Positions 25,607-35,271 are shown, counted from the stretch's first letter. The stretch is DNA of 64,000 nt from Clostridium sp. CAG:568 (GCA_000434395.1 FR878777.1:26222-90221); one strand, 5' to 3'. The notes: a model not told the origin generated them from the sequence alone. Made by a program: numbers and translations.

Positions 25607-26710
25607 ATGGATTTAAGAAACAAAACTATCTCATTCAACATTGGAAATAAAAAAATAGGTGGAGAGAATCCCATTTTAATTCAATCCATGTCTGATATAA
25701 GAACTTCAAATATAGAAGCCAATATAAAATTGACCAATAGTCTCACACTTTATGGACTCGATATGATGAGATATTCAGTCCTTGATTTAGCTGATGCTAA
25801 GGCATTAAAAATAATCAAGCAAAATACTAAAGTTCCTGTCATAGCTGATATTCATTTCAATGCAGCATTAGCCATGGAATGTATCAATAGTGGCGTGGAT
25901 AAAATCCGTCTAAACCCCGGTAATATGCCTATAGAGAAAGTCAAATCTATCAGAGATGCGATGAAGGCAAAAGGAATCGCACTAAGGATTGGAGTCAACT
26001 CCGGCTCATTAGGCAAATATGGTAGAGCAACACTTTCCAATATCGATCCTTTTTTCTTTGCTCTAGATGATATGTTGGAGGTATTCAAAGAAGGGTCTTT
26101 TGAAAACATAGTTCTATCCTTAAAAGCGACAGATCCTAGACTGACAGTCAAATTATATGAAAGGGCCAGTCAACTTTATCCTTACCCACTGCATGTAGGA
26201 CAAACTGAATCTGGTTATGGTGTAGAAGGAGCTATTAGATCTTCAATAGCGATGGTACCTCTTCTTTCTGAAGGCATAGGAAATACGATTAGAATAAGTC
26301 TTTCAGATAATCGTATAGAAGAAATCAAGGCATGTAGAACTTTATTATCCGGCCTAGGATTAAGAAACGATATTCCAACATTGATTACCTGTCCGACATG
26401 TGGAAGAACTCAATGTGATGTCTCAAACGAAGCCAGAATAATCGATGACTATCTTTTAAAGAATGTTCATGATGACATTCATGTAGCAGTTATGGGTTGC
26501 CCTGTAAATGGGCCGGGTGAGGCCAAGAATGCTGATATAGGATTGGCGGGAGGAATCAATTCTTATCTGGTCTTCATCAAAGGTAAACCAGTCAAAACGT
26601 TAAGTGGACCAGATTCAGTAACAGAATTTCTCAAAATGGTCGATCAAGTAGTAGATGAAAGAGAAAAAATGCGGAAAGAAGGCAAAGATCCAAACGAATG
26701 GAGAAACTAA
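25607..26710 (+). CDS. ispG: 4-hydroxy-3-methylbut-2-enyl diphosphate synthase IspG
   Basis: Iron-sulfur enzyme of the MEP pathway that converts methylerythritol cyclodiphosphate to HMBPP. TIM-barrel part: LIQSMSDIRTSN, PVIADIHFNAALA and IRLNPGNMP. The C-terminal cluster domain has the Cys ligands in TCPTCGRTQCD and in VAVMGCPVNGPGEA. The start is ATG at 25607: GGAGG lies at 25597-25601, between it and an earlier in-frame ATG (25595). 367 residues is the usual bacterial short form. A terminator follows directly. Confidence 0.95.
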   Translation: MDLRNKTISFNIGNKKIGGENPILIQSMSDIRTSNIEANIKLTNSLTLYGLDMMRYSVLDLADAKALKIIKQNTKVPVIADIHFNAALAMECINSGVDKIRLNPGNMPIEKVKSIRDAMKAKGIALRIGVNSGSLGKYGRATLSNIDPFFFALDDMLEVFKEGSFENIVLSLKATDPRLTVKLYERASQLYPYPLHVGQTESGYGVEGAIRSSIAMVPLLSEGIGNTIRISLSDNRIEEIKACRTLLSGLGLRNDIPTLITCPTCGRTQCDVSNEARIIDDYLLKNVHDDIHVAVMGCPVNGPGEAKNADIGLAGGINSYLVFIKGKPVKTLSGPDSVTEFLKMVDQVVDEREKMRKEGKDPNEWRN

Positions 26711-26741
26711 AAAAGCACAGTGCCTGGAACTGTGCTTTTTT
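26709..26741. terminator. bidirectional terminator (ispG / structured RNA 2)
   Basis: AAAAAAGCACAG (26709-26720), 9-nt loop, CTGTGCTTTTTT (26730-26741). It is symmetric with A and T runs, so it can end ispG on + and structured RNA 2 on -. Confidence 0.92.
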
Positions 26742-27060
26742 AAACCTAACGGCGGAATGTATCATCTCTTCCACTTCTAGCAAAGCTGTCATGGAGGGAT
26801 TCAACTATCCGGATGCTTTAATCACCCTGCCTGGTTAGAATGGATTGTCGAGCCATCCGGAACGTCCTTCCAAGTATAGTTTCTTAGCTTTACTTGGCCC
26901 GTTTACCGAAAACGTCTCCACCTCTACTTTAACCTACCGTCTCAGCTGATCAATGGATGGATCCCTTTCAATATCTATTGTCGGAGAATCTTGAAAGAAA
27001 CTATCATCCTCATCTCGACCTATGAAGAGGAACCTTTTCGTCCCCTTTCCTCTTCTAGCA
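26709..27060 (-). ncRNA. unidentified structured RNA 2 with pseudoknot (about 350 nt)
   Basis: Own promoter at 27094-27066 and terminator at 26709-26741. Helices: GAAGAGGAA (27055-27047) with TTCCTCTTC (27032-27024); an H-type pseudoknot formed by GTCGAGA (27019-27013) with TCTCCGAC (26987-26980, one bulge) interleaved with CTTTCAA (26997-26991) and TTGAAAG (26971-26965); CGTTT with AAACG (26914-26900); CCAAGTA (26897-26891) with TACTTGG (26876-26870); CCGGATG (26860-26854) with CATCCGG (26815-26809). No open frame of note. RNase P, SRP and tmRNA signatures were sought and not found, though GGTAAAC near 26900 recalls the RNase P P15 loop. Confidence 0.65.
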
Positions 27061-27065
27061 CCATT

Positions 27066-27094
27066 ATTAAATCATATTTAGTAAGCCCTTTCAA
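27066..27094 (-). promoter_or_regulatory. promoter of structured RNA 2
   Basis: TTGAAA (27094-27089), 17-bp spacer, TTTAAT (27071-27066); predicted start near 27060. It lies just after the nfo stop. Confidence 0.65.
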
Positions 27095-27113
27095 GTCTTT
27101 TTTGAAAAAATTT

Positions 27114-28010
27114 TTAATTTCCTAAAAACCTAATTTCCTCAATTTCTTTTTTATGTTCATCCCCACTCCTAGTTTCTGGAGTTTCTAAAATTTTTGGAAC
27201 ATCTTCAAAATGCTCATTCAAGGCAAATCTCAGTAGATTTGCTTCACCAATCATTCCTTTTCCAATATTAGCGTGTCTATCCTTTTTTGACCCTCTAGGA
27301 TTTAATGAATCATTTAAATGAATGAGAAAGACTTTGTTAAACCCTATAGTCTTTTCTATTCTATATAAAAGCCCTTGAGTATCTGTGAAATCTTCTCCAC
27401 TGTCCCATAAATGACAACTATCGATAGTGATTCCAAAATTATCCAATCTGATATATTCAACAAACATTTTTGCTTCATTCAATCCTACATTCAATTGACT
27501 CCCGCCACCTGCCATATTTTCTAAAGAACATTTGATTTTAGGATGTTTAGCAAATATAGGTTTCAATCTATCAGCCAATACTTTTGTATACTCCATCCTA
27601 TCTTTATCTTTGCTAGAGCCGGGATGAAGGCACATCAAAGTCAAACCAGCTTCTTCCATCCTATCAAGTTCATCCTCAATGAAATTTAATGAGAATTGGG
27701 CTTTTTCTTCATCGGGAGATGCTGGATTGATGATATAAGGAAAATGAACAGCTACATTCTTTATATCCAATCCATTCCTTTTCCATAATTCTTTTCCTTC
27801 AGCGAACTTCATATTCTTTATAGGAAATCTAACTGTATTATTAGGGGCACCTAAAAAAATCATAAAAGAAGAAGCCTTAATTCTTAAAGCCTCTTTTACG
27901 CTACCTAAAAAATAATCTGACTTTTTAAAAGAAATATGGGATCCAATCAGTAATTCCTTGTCTTTTTCTTTGTATGGAACTAACGATTGAGCCAAATATT
28001 TAGACTCCAT
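27114..28010 (-). CDS. nfo: endonuclease IV (AP endonuclease)
   Basis: Zinc-dependent AP endonuclease of base excision repair. The 298-residue TIM barrel has the expected metal-ligand segments in order: AVHFPYIINPAS, LMCLHPGSSKD, SLENMAGGGSQLN, TIDSCHLWDSGEDF, LIHLNDSLNPRGSKKDRHANIGKG and ETPETRSGDE. The ribosome site is AAGGA. The start overlaps the 3' end of the helicase gene by 11 bp, so the two are co-translated. It ends just before the promoter of structured RNA 2. Confidence 0.95.
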   Translation of the reverse strand: MESKYLAQSLVPYKEKDKELLIGSHISFKKSDYFLGSVKEALRIKASSFMIFLGAPNNTVRFPIKNMKFAEGKELWKRNGLDIKNVAVHFPYIINPASPDEEKAQFSLNFIEDELDRMEEAGLTLMCLHPGSSKDKDRMEYTKVLADRLKPIFAKHPKIKCSLENMAGGGSQLNVGLNEAKMFVEYIRLDNFGITIDSCHLWDSGEDFTDTQGLLYRIEKTIGFNKVFLIHLNDSLNPRGSKKDRHANIGKGMIGEANLLRFALNEHFEDVPKILETPETRSGDEHKKEIEEIRFLGN

Positions 28011-29340
28011 GAGTCAGATCCTTCTTGGCGAGATTCGTTCTAATTATCTTCTTTTTATGCTTGTTTTTAGCGATAGCAATTGCTGTCTTTATCTTCTTTT
28101 TGTATCCAGGTTTAACTTTTCCCTTGGGATATTTATACTTAGCCTTATTTATAGCCTTTGTTATGTATTCTTCTTGGTGGTTACCTTTTTCAAACTTGGA
28201 TCTAGGTTTGGAATTGACTTCACTCACACCATCCTTTTTGACGGCCATGAAAGTAAAACCAGCACCTCTTCTTTGAAGATTTCTAACTTTGGTCTGGTCC
28301 TCAGGCGAATAAAGGACATAAGAGGTACCGGGTCTATCAAATCTACCGGTTCTTCCAGCCCTATGGAAATAATAATCGTTCATCTTAGGAAGATCGTATG
28401 AAATTACGAAATTCACAGCAGGCAAATCCAATCCACGAGAAGCATAGTCCGAAGCCAATAGTATTTTCTTTTCACCTCTTTGGAAAGCTTTGACATTCTT
28501 TTCAATATCTTTTTTATCCAAGGAACCAGTCAGGAAAATATAATCGATTCCTGCTGTTTTTAAAGCTTTGCTAGCTTCAAAGACTGCTTCTTTGGAAGAA
28601 GCAAAGATTATTCCTTGACCATCTTTGCAATAATCGGATTCCAATAACTTTACCAGTGATTGAGCATTATCGAAACCTCTTCTATCGACTAAGATGTGCT
28701 TAATATTGTTGCCATTGACTTTTCCAAAAGACAAATCAGTGACTTTGTCGGCTTTGCACATCTTTTTCACACCGGTCAAGTATTGTTCGGCCAATGAGGC
28801 GGAGAAAAAGCTCTTTTGAGCATTAGGAAATGAATTACATGCATCAGTCAATTCTTCCATAAACCCATCGAATAACATCATGTCACCTTCATCGAAGATT
28901 ATTCTCGAAAGATTCTTCAAATCGAGTCCTTTGCGTAATTCCTTAAATAATGTCGGTGTCACCAAGGCGATAGAAGGACTTTTTTGGCAAGTATGTATCT
29001 GACTAGGGGAAGTGAAGAAAACAGCACGTTTTCTCAATTTCAATCCCTCTAGGAATTGTCTTAGCACAGTCTGGACTTGGTAGCCTAAAACAGCAGTTGG
29101 AACCACAACTACAGCGATTGTTCCATCCTTTTCCTCGGTGATTAAATCGTTCACTATAGGTAGAACATACGAAAAAGTCTTTCCGGTTCCTGTAGGACTA
29201 ACGACAACTACACCTTTCTTTTCCAATAAGAATGGAATTGCGTTAGCTTCGACAGGTGACAATGGTTTTAAATCCATTGCTTGGAGGTATTCTTTCAATC
29301 TTCCATCCAAATTCAATTCATCAAATGTTTTAGGTTCCAT
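28000..29340 (-). CDS. DEAD-box-like RNA helicase with DEGD motif II
   Basis: Superfamily 2 helicase, likely acting on RNA in ribosome assembly or mRNA turnover. Motifs in order: Q-like region LSPVEANAIPFLL, Walker A SPTGTGKT (48-55), PTAVLGYQVQ, TPTLFKEL, motif II FDEGD (about 149-153), motif III FSASLAE (180-182), GIIFASSKEAV, ASDYASRGLDLPAVNFVI and HRAGRTGRF. Motif II is DEGD rather than DEAD, and motif III is SAS rather than SAT. A very basic C-terminal tail (PKGKVKPGYKKKIK, NKHKKKIIR) would bind RNA. It lies just downstream of aspS. The exact paralog (CshA/CshB type) is not assigned. Confidence 0.88.
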   Translation of the reverse strand: MEPKTFDELNLDGRLKEYLQAMDLKPLSPVEANAIPFLLEKKGVVVVSPTGTGKTFSYVLPIVNDLITEEKDGTIAVVVVPTAVLGYQVQTVLRQFLEGLKLRKRAVFFTSPSQIHTCQKSPSIALVTPTLFKELRKGLDLKNLSRIIFDEGDMMLFDGFMEELTDACNSFPNAQKSFFSASLAEQYLTGVKKMCKADKVTDLSFGKVNGNNIKHILVDRRGFDNAQSLVKLLESDYCKDGQGIIFASSKEAVFEASKALKTAGIDYIFLTGSLDKKDIEKNVKAFQRGEKKILLASDYASRGLDLPAVNFVISYDLPKMNDYYFHRAGRTGRFDRPGTSYVLYSPEDQTKVRNLQRRGAGFTFMAVKKDGVSEVNSKPRSKFEKGNHQEEYITKAINKAKYKYPKGKVKPGYKKKIKTAIAIAKNKHKKKIIRTNLAKKDLTHGV

Positions 29341-29392
29341 AATGATCTCCTTATCTATTCATGAAAAGGGCGGGTATAGCCCGTCCTTGAAA

Positions 29393-31150
29393 CTACTTCT
29401 TCAAGTTTTCTTTACGCTCTAGCTCAGCTTTAACATCGGGTTTGACTTCTAAGCCTAATATATCGATGTTTTCATCATCAACTCTTGAAGGACATGAGCT
29501 CATAGGCTCTGCACCCATCAAGTTCTTAGGGAATGCGACAACATCTCTAATATTGTCTGTTTCAAACAAAGTCATGCAAAGACGCTCTACTCCGATTCCA
29601 AATCCACCTTCTGGAGGGAATCCATAATCGAATGCATCGACAAAGAATCCAAATCTCTTAGAAATATCTTCATCAGTCAATCCGAGCAATTCGAATACTT
29701 TCCATTGTAATTCTTTATCATAAATTCTTAGAGCGCCAGAGGATAATTCCTCACCGTTCATTACTGTATCGTATGAAGTGGAGTGCATCTTTTCAGGGGC
29801 AGAATCTATCAAAGGAATATCTTCCTTGTTTGGAAGCGTGAAAGGATTGGCCATTGATTCATACCCTTTTTCAGTCTTGGCAAACAAAGGCCAATCGATG
29901 ACAAACAAAGGCTTGAAATCACCTTTCTTAATCAATCCGAGATCACGTGCATATCTACATCTCAAAGCACCTAAGGCAAATGCGGCTTTTTCTAAGGAGC
30001 TATCTGCTGCTATGATAATAGTATCGTTTTCTTCAGCACCCATAACTTCTTTCAATTTGTTTAATGTATCTTCGGAGAAGAATTTGAAGGCGGAACAATT
30101 CCATTGGCCATTTTCAAATTTGGCATGCATCAAATGAGGAACACCGAACTTGTTGGTCAATTCTTCATCAGCTGCCATTTTCTTTCTCGAAATATCCTTA
30201 GCTGTGTTTTTGACGTTGATAGCTTTGACAACCTTTCCTTCAAATCCTTTGAAATTGTCATGGCTCATGAAGGATACATCCTTCAATTCCATTCCAAATC
30301 TCATATCAGGTTTATCAGTACCAAAACGATTGACACAATCAGCATATGACAATCTTTCAAACTTAGGAAGTTTAATACCTCTTATTTCCATCCAAACAGT
30401 ATCCAAGAGTTCCTCGATAAGGTTGAGCATATCTTCCTTGTCGACAAAAGATTGTTCGACATCGATTTGATCGAATTCAGGTTGACGATCAGCTCTTTGA
30501 TCCTCATCTCTATAGCAACGAGCTATCTGGAAATATTTATCCATTCCAGCAACCATCAAGATTTGCTTATAAAGCTGGGGAGACTGAGGAAGAGCGTAGA
30601 AGTTTCCAGGGTAAGTTCTAGAAGGAACCAAATAATCACGAGCTCCTTCAGGAGTTGATTTAATCAAAGTAGGTGTTTCGATTTCAAAGAAACCTTTCTT
30701 GTCAAAGAAATCACGTACAACTTTCAAAGACTTGTAACGTAATTTCAAATAGTTTTGAAGGACAGGTCTTCTCAAATCCAAGTAACGCCATTTCAATCTG
30801 GTGTCTTCCAAAGCATCAGTTTTATCAGCGATAATGAAAGGAGTCTGCTTAGATTTAGATAAAATGACGTAAGATGTTGCCTTAACTTCAATATCTCCGG
30901 TAGGAATGTCTTTGTTCTTAGAGGATCTTTCCTGAACAATTCCTTTGACTTGAATACAATATTCGTTGTGAAGCTTGTTCTCTTCAAAGTAAGTAGGGTC
31001 GATATTGATTTGAGTTATACCATATGTATCTCTCAAATCAACAAAGCATAAAGCTCCGAGATTTCTTATTTTGCTAACCCAACCACAAAGTTCGACTTCT
31101 TTTCCTACATTTTCAATTCTTAATTCACCACAAGTTGTATCTCTTAACAT
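29393..31150 (-). CDS. aspS: aspartyl-tRNA synthetase
   Basis: Class II synthetase of 585 residues with N-terminal OB-fold (GKEVELCGWVSKIRNLG), catalytic motifs 1-3 (RYLDLRRP; the FxxIARCYRDEDQRADRQPEF block; GFGIGVERLCMTLF) and the bacterial GAD insertion in the middle. Whether it also charges tRNA-Asn depends on the presence of Asn synthetase or GatCAB elsewhere. It lies 16 bp after hisS, the conserved hisS-aspS pair. Ribosome site GAGGGC. Confidence 0.96.
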   Translation of the reverse strand: MLRDTTCGELRIENVGKEVELCGWVSKIRNLGALCFVDLRDTYGITQINIDPTYFEENKLHNEYCIQVKGIVQERSSKNKDIPTGDIEVKATSYVILSKSKQTPFIIADKTDALEDTRLKWRYLDLRRPVLQNYLKLRYKSLKVVRDFFDKKGFFEIETPTLIKSTPEGARDYLVPSRTYPGNFYALPQSPQLYKQILMVAGMDKYFQIARCYRDEDQRADRQPEFDQIDVEQSFVDKEDMLNLIEELLDTVWMEIRGIKLPKFERLSYADCVNRFGTDKPDMRFGMELKDVSFMSHDNFKGFEGKVVKAINVKNTAKDISRKKMAADEELTNKFGVPHLMHAKFENGQWNCSAFKFFSEDTLNKLKEVMGAEENDTIIIAADSSLEKAAFALGALRCRYARDLGLIKKGDFKPLFVIDWPLFAKTEKGYESMANPFTLPNKEDIPLIDSAPEKMHSTSYDTVMNGEELSSGALRIYDKELQWKVFELLGLTDEDISKRFGFFVDAFDYGFPPEGGFGIGVERLCMTLFETDNIRDVVAFPKNLMGAEPMSSCPSRVDDENIDILGLEVKPDVKAELERKENLKK

Positions 31151-31166
31151 TTTTAATGCCCTCTTT

Positions 31167-32414
31167 TTACTTAAGCAATTCTTCTTCCTCTACTTTAGTC
31201 TGCTCACGTTTTTCCATATCTTTTACTTCCAAAGTCAAATCAGAATTGACTAACAATACCTTGCTTGCCTTTAATCTATCGGCCATCTTGAATGCACCAC
31301 CGATAGATTTAGTCAAAGATGGAATAACAGCAGAATGACCTTTCTCACGTAACTTTTCAGCAATGATTGAAGCTTTCTCCTGACATTCTTTTTCTTTGCC
31401 CATAGGCAAGACGAAGTATTCGGGGAATACCTGTTTTCCTGCAAATGAATCTATCGATGCAGATAACAATCTATCAATTCCATAGGAGAAACCAATTCCT
31501 TCCAAAGCAGGTCCTCCCAATTGTTCTACAAGACCGGAATATTTTCCACCGCCTCCCAATGCACCTAACTCTGGGTGAGAGGCATCCTCGATTTCAAAGA
31601 CTGTGCCGGTGTAATAATCCAATCCTCTAACCATTCTATCTGAAACTTGATAAGGGATATTCAATTCCTTGAGTATATTTAGAATCGAAGCAAACTCTTG
31701 TTTATCTTCTTCACTCAGGTAGTCTTCAATCTTAGGTGCATCCTTAACCAATTCCTGATCAGCTTCGACTTTGCAATCAAGAATTCTCAAAGGATTCAAT
31801 TTGAATCTATCCTTACAATCCTCACACATGTTTTCGACATACTGGCCAAAATAATCTGTCAAGGCTTTCCTATAATTGGTTCTGGCTTGGTCTCCACCTA
31901 GATAGTTCAATGTAACCATCAAGTCTCTACCAAGTATCTTTTTGGCACCTCTATAGGCAAGGAGAATAACTTCAGCTTGAGCGTTAAAATCAAGGGTTTT
32001 ATCAAAGAATTCAACACCAAATTGTCTAAATTCTCTTAGTCTACCAGTTCCAGGTCTTTCGTATCTGAAGACACTACCATAATAGTAATATCTAATAGGA
32101 GTATCAGGAACTGCGTAAATCTTGTTTTCAATCAAAGCACGAACAACTCCAGCTGTAAATTCAGGCCTTAAGGTGTAGTCCTTAGCAGAACCTTTATTGG
32201 CCAAATCGAAAGTCTGCTTTCTAACGATATCAGAAGAACTACCCACACCTCTTACGAACAATGAAGTTTCCTCGAATGTAGGGGTGATTATAGCTTTAGC
32301 TCCATATTCTTCTGCCATTTGACTCAAGGTAGAAACCATATCTAGATAACGAGAAGCACTATCACCCATAAAGTCGACAGTTCCACGGGGTTTTGTATAT
32401 ATTTGATTTCCCAT
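31167..32414 (-). CDS. hisS: histidyl-tRNA synthetase
   Basis: Class II synthetase of 415 residues. N-terminus KPRGTVDFMGDSA, motif 2 region FRYERPGTGRLREFRQFGVE, histidine-specific signatures RGLDYYTGTVFEI and GGGGKYSGLVEQLGG, motif 3 GIGFSYGIDRLL, and the C-terminal anticodon-binding domain. Ribosome site TAGGAGGAAAT. It lies 27 bp after rel and 16 bp before aspS. Confidence 0.96.
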   Translation of the reverse strand: MGNQIYTKPRGTVDFMGDSASRYLDMVSTLSQMAEEYGAKAIITPTFEETSLFVRGVGSSSDIVRKQTFDLANKGSAKDYTLRPEFTAGVVRALIENKIYAVPDTPIRYYYYGSVFRYERPGTGRLREFRQFGVEFFDKTLDFNAQAEVILLAYRGAKKILGRDLMVTLNYLGGDQARTNYRKALTDYFGQYVENMCEDCKDRFKLNPLRILDCKVEADQELVKDAPKIEDYLSEEDKQEFASILNILKELNIPYQVSDRMVRGLDYYTGTVFEIEDASHPELGALGGGGKYSGLVEQLGGPALEGIGFSYGIDRLLSASIDSFAGKQVFPEYFVLPMGKEKECQEKASIIAEKLREKGHSAVIPSLTKSIGGAFKMADRLKASKVLLVNSDLTLEVKDMEKREQTKVEEEELLK

Positions 32415-32441
32415 ATTTCCTCCTAATAAATTTTGCGGATA

Positions 32442-34643
32442 CTAATGTATCACACGATTAACTTCTAATACATTCTTAATTCCTAATAAGTACTTGGTAG
32501 CTAATTCCAAATCCTTTTGGGAATTGACGGCAATGGTCAAGGATATTATGCATTTTTGCTGCTCAGGTTTCAATTTAGCGTTCAAATTCAATGCATTGAC
32601 CTTGGATAAAGATAATGTATTCATAACATCGACCAACAAGCCAGGCCTATCTTGACAAATGACAGCCAAATCGACGGGATGAGTAGTCCTAGGTGCAAAA
32701 TCATTCCAAATAACTTTTACTAGTCTTTCCTCTTCATGCTTTATATTCGGGCAGTCAGTTCTATGGACCTTGATTCCATTTCCTTTGGTGATATATCCAA
32801 CGATATCATCTCCGGGAATTGGCCTACAGCAAGCTGCTAGTGTCATCATTGCTCTATCACCATTTTCAAGCAAAACTACATCTTCAACCTTCTTACTGGC
32901 TATTTGATGCCTGTTGTTATTTGAGACAATTTCTTGTTCGAGAGTTTGAGCGTCTTTCTTCAAACCGAGATAATCGACAATTTGCTGGGGAGTAATTTTC
33001 TTCCCCAACATTAGCAGGTAGAACGAATCTTCATCATCGCATCCAAAATGATTTATCAAATCCTTATTCACAATTTGATCGACATCTACATTCAACTTTC
33101 TTTCATGGAAGGAATCGATCAGCGATTGCTTTCCTTTAGAGATATTGTCTTTTCTCACAAAATCTTCATTCATCTTCGTGAGATATTTTCTAATCCTAGT
33201 CCTTGCAAACGAAGACTTGCATTGGTTTAGCCAAGCTTGATTAGGATGTGCGTCTTTCGAAGTCAAGATTTCACAAATATCGCCAGTCTTAAGTTGTGTT
33301 CCTATAGGAACAAGGACTTTGTTTATTTTTGCTCCGGAAAGTGAATCACCAACTTGAGTATGAATACGATAAGCAAAGTCGATAGGGGTCGATCCGGAGG
33401 GCAAGCAAATAACCTTTCCCATTGGAGTAAATACATATACATTGGCATCGAAGATATCATGTTGAAGCGTATGGACATACTCTTGAGCAGATTCATCCTT
33501 TGCATTTTCAGAAGTGATTGAAACGAAATCTCTAAACCAATGTAATTGATTCTCGATTTCCTCTTGTTCCCTTCTAGCATCGTAATTAGTGTTCTCTTTA
33601 TAACGCCAATGAGCAGCAACACCCTCTTCTGCAGTTTCATCCATGTCTTTGGTTCTTATTTGAACTTCGAATACAGAACCGTCATCATTCAATACAGTCG
33701 TATGCAAAGATTGATACAAGTTAGGCTTAGGCATGGCAATATAATCCTTGAACCTACCAGGTATGGGTTTGAAATTTGCATGAATGTAACCGAGTATTTC
33801 ATAACACTGATTCTCATTCTCTGTAATGATTCTCAAAGCCATCAAATCATAAATTTCGTTGAAATCATGTTTCTTCTCAAACATCTTTTTATATATTGAA
33901 TAAATTGATTTCACCCTCGCAGATATGGTATATGGAATATTTGTTTTAGACAAAATATCATCTAATCTATTTTTGAATCTTTGCGTGGCAGCTTCCATAT
34001 CCTCGTGTTTGCTATTGAGCAAATCCTGGATATGTTTGTATTCATCAGGCTTCAAATAATACAATGACATGTCTTCCAAGTCCAATTGGATCTTATATAA
34101 ACCAAGTCTATGAGCAATAGGTGCATAGACATACATTGTTTCGTTTGAGATTCTAATTTGGCTAGCTCTAGGTTGGAAGTCCAAAGTGGACATATTGTGA
34201 AGACGATCGCACAACTTTATGATTATGACTCTGACATCCTTGGCCATGGCGACGAATATTTTCCTATGGTCTTCAGCCATAATATGCAAATCATGTCTAT
34301 GAGTGACATCAGCAATCTTTGTCAATGCCTCAACTAGACTTGCAACAGTCGGACCAAACCTAGTCGACAACTCACTGTTTTTAGTCCCAGTATCTTCTTG
34401 AGTATCGTGTAATAAACCAGCTGCAATCGTTTCAGGTCCAGCATGAAGTTTTGCCAAAAAATAAGCCACTGCTATCGGGTGGACTATGTATGGGTCTCCG
34501 CTTTTTCTTACTTGGCCTTTATGTTTATTGTCAGCAAACGCATAGGCATCTTCAATTAGCTTTCTATCCTTGGGTATGGTGATATAGGATTCGTAAGCCT
34601 CTTTCAAATCATCGAATGAATAGACTTTGTTCTTTTCAATCAT
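32442..34643 (-). CDS. rel: bifunctional (p)ppGpp synthetase/hydrolase Rel
   Basis: Stringent-response enzyme of 733 residues. The hydrolase domain has GLLHDTQEDTGT (His-Asp near 79-80; the HDxxED motif is intact); the synthetase domain has IPGRFKDYIAMPKPNLYQSLHTTV in two parts (RFKDYIAMPKPN, YQSLHTTV). TGS (VYVFTPMGKVICLPSGSTPI) and zinc-finger/helical regions (AACCRPIPGDDIVG) follow, then a C-terminal ACT domain (QDRPGLLVDVMNTLS). It overlaps apt as ATGA. Long and complete, so both activities are expected. Confidence 0.95.
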   Translation of the reverse strand: MIEKNKVYSFDDLKEAYESYITIPKDRKLIEDAYAFADNKHKGQVRKSGDPYIVHPIAVAYFLAKLHAGPETIAAGLLHDTQEDTGTKNSELSTRFGPTVASLVEALTKIADVTHRHDLHIMAEDHRKIFVAMAKDVRVIIIKLCDRLHNMSTLDFQPRASQIRISNETMYVYAPIAHRLGLYKIQLDLEDMSLYYLKPDEYKHIQDLLNSKHEDMEAATQRFKNRLDDILSKTNIPYTISARVKSIYSIYKKMFEKKHDFNEIYDLMALRIITENENQCYEILGYIHANFKPIPGRFKDYIAMPKPNLYQSLHTTVLNDDGSVFEVQIRTKDMDETAEEGVAAHWRYKENTNYDARREQEEIENQLHWFRDFVSITSENAKDESAQEYVHTLQHDIFDANVYVFTPMGKVICLPSGSTPIDFAYRIHTQVGDSLSGAKINKVLVPIGTQLKTGDICEILTSKDAHPNQAWLNQCKSSFARTRIRKYLTKMNEDFVRKDNISKGKQSLIDSFHERKLNVDVDQIVNKDLINHFGCDDEDSFYLLMLGKKITPQQIVDYLGLKKDAQTLEQEIVSNNNRHQIASKKVEDVVLLENGDRAMMTLAACCRPIPGDDIVGYITKGNGIKVHRTDCPNIKHEEERLVKVIWNDFAPRTTHPVDLAVICQDRPGLLVDVMNTLSLSKVNALNLNAKLKPEQQKCIISLTIAVNSQKDLELATKYLLGIKNVLEVNRVIH

Positions 34644-35158
34644 CTGGGATATTTGATGATGCTTTCAAAGGGCACATCCTTGAAATCATCTTGACCATGG
34701 AAGTCGGTGAGTTCTATCAATGTCTCAACCAAAACAGGAGTTGCTTTCAATTCTCTGACTAATTTGACTAAAGCAGAGGCAGTACCACCTGTAGCCATCA
34801 AATCATCGACAATCAAGACTCTGTCGCCTTCCTTAATTAGACCTTTTTCGATGAATAATTCATCACAACCATACTCTAGTCCATAGCTAACAGAAACCAA
34901 ATCACCAGGTAATTTACCTTTCTTTCTAGCCATTACAAAACCAATACCAAGTCTATAAGCGATAGCAGGTCCGAAGAGAAAACCTCTAGCTTCAGGTCCA
35001 AGAACAATACTCGGATGGAAATTTCCAGCAATTTCAGACATTTTGTCCAATGTATATTTCAAATAACGTCCATCAGCAAACAAAGGAGAGACATCCTTGA
35101 AAGAAATGCCTTCTTTTGGAAAACCATCAGTGATTCCTATCTTATCTTTTAGTTCCAT
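34640..35158 (-). CDS. apt: adenine phosphoribosyltransferase
   Basis: Salvages adenine to AMP using PRPP. Type I PRTase motif VLIVDDLMATGGTASA; APRT signature GPEARGFLFGPAIAYRLG; KKGKLPG loop. The start at 35158 gives 172 residues, the family length, with GGAGGGA before it; an in-frame ATG 45 bp further up has no ribosome site. The TGA stop overlaps the rel ATG, matching the apt-rel order of Firmicutes, which links adenine salvage to (p)ppGpp control. Confidence 0.94.
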   Translation of the reverse strand: MELKDKIGITDGFPKEGISFKDVSPLFADGRYLKYTLDKMSEIAGNFHPSIVLGPEARGFLFGPAIAYRLGIGFVMARKKGKLPGDLVSVSYGLEYGCDELFIEKGLIKEGDRVLIVDDLMATGGTASALVKLVRELKATPVLVETLIELTDFHGQDDFKDVPFESIIKYPR

Positions 35159-35182
35159 TTTTCCCTCCAAAAAAGCTAAATA

Positions 35183-35211
35183 ATTATACTTTAAATTAAT
35201 CATTTTTTAAA
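35183..35211 (-). promoter_or_regulatory. putative promoter of apt-rel-hisS-aspS
   Basis: On the - strand TTTAAA, 17-bp spacer, perfect -10 TATAAT (35188-35183). It is about 25 bp upstream of the chosen apt start, supporting the shorter protein. Confidence 0.6.
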
Positions 35212-35271
35212 CTATTCTTGTGCTGTTATCGTTTTCTTTTTGAGTTTATAATATGGTCAGAGGGAAAATTC

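Noticed and set aside
26709..27060. RNase P RNA (rnpB) for structured RNA 2
   Set aside because: GGTAAAC and a GAUGAU.....CCGCC string recall RNase P, but the universal GAAAGUCC and ACAGAA elements of the P4 core and the 5'/3' pairing are absent.
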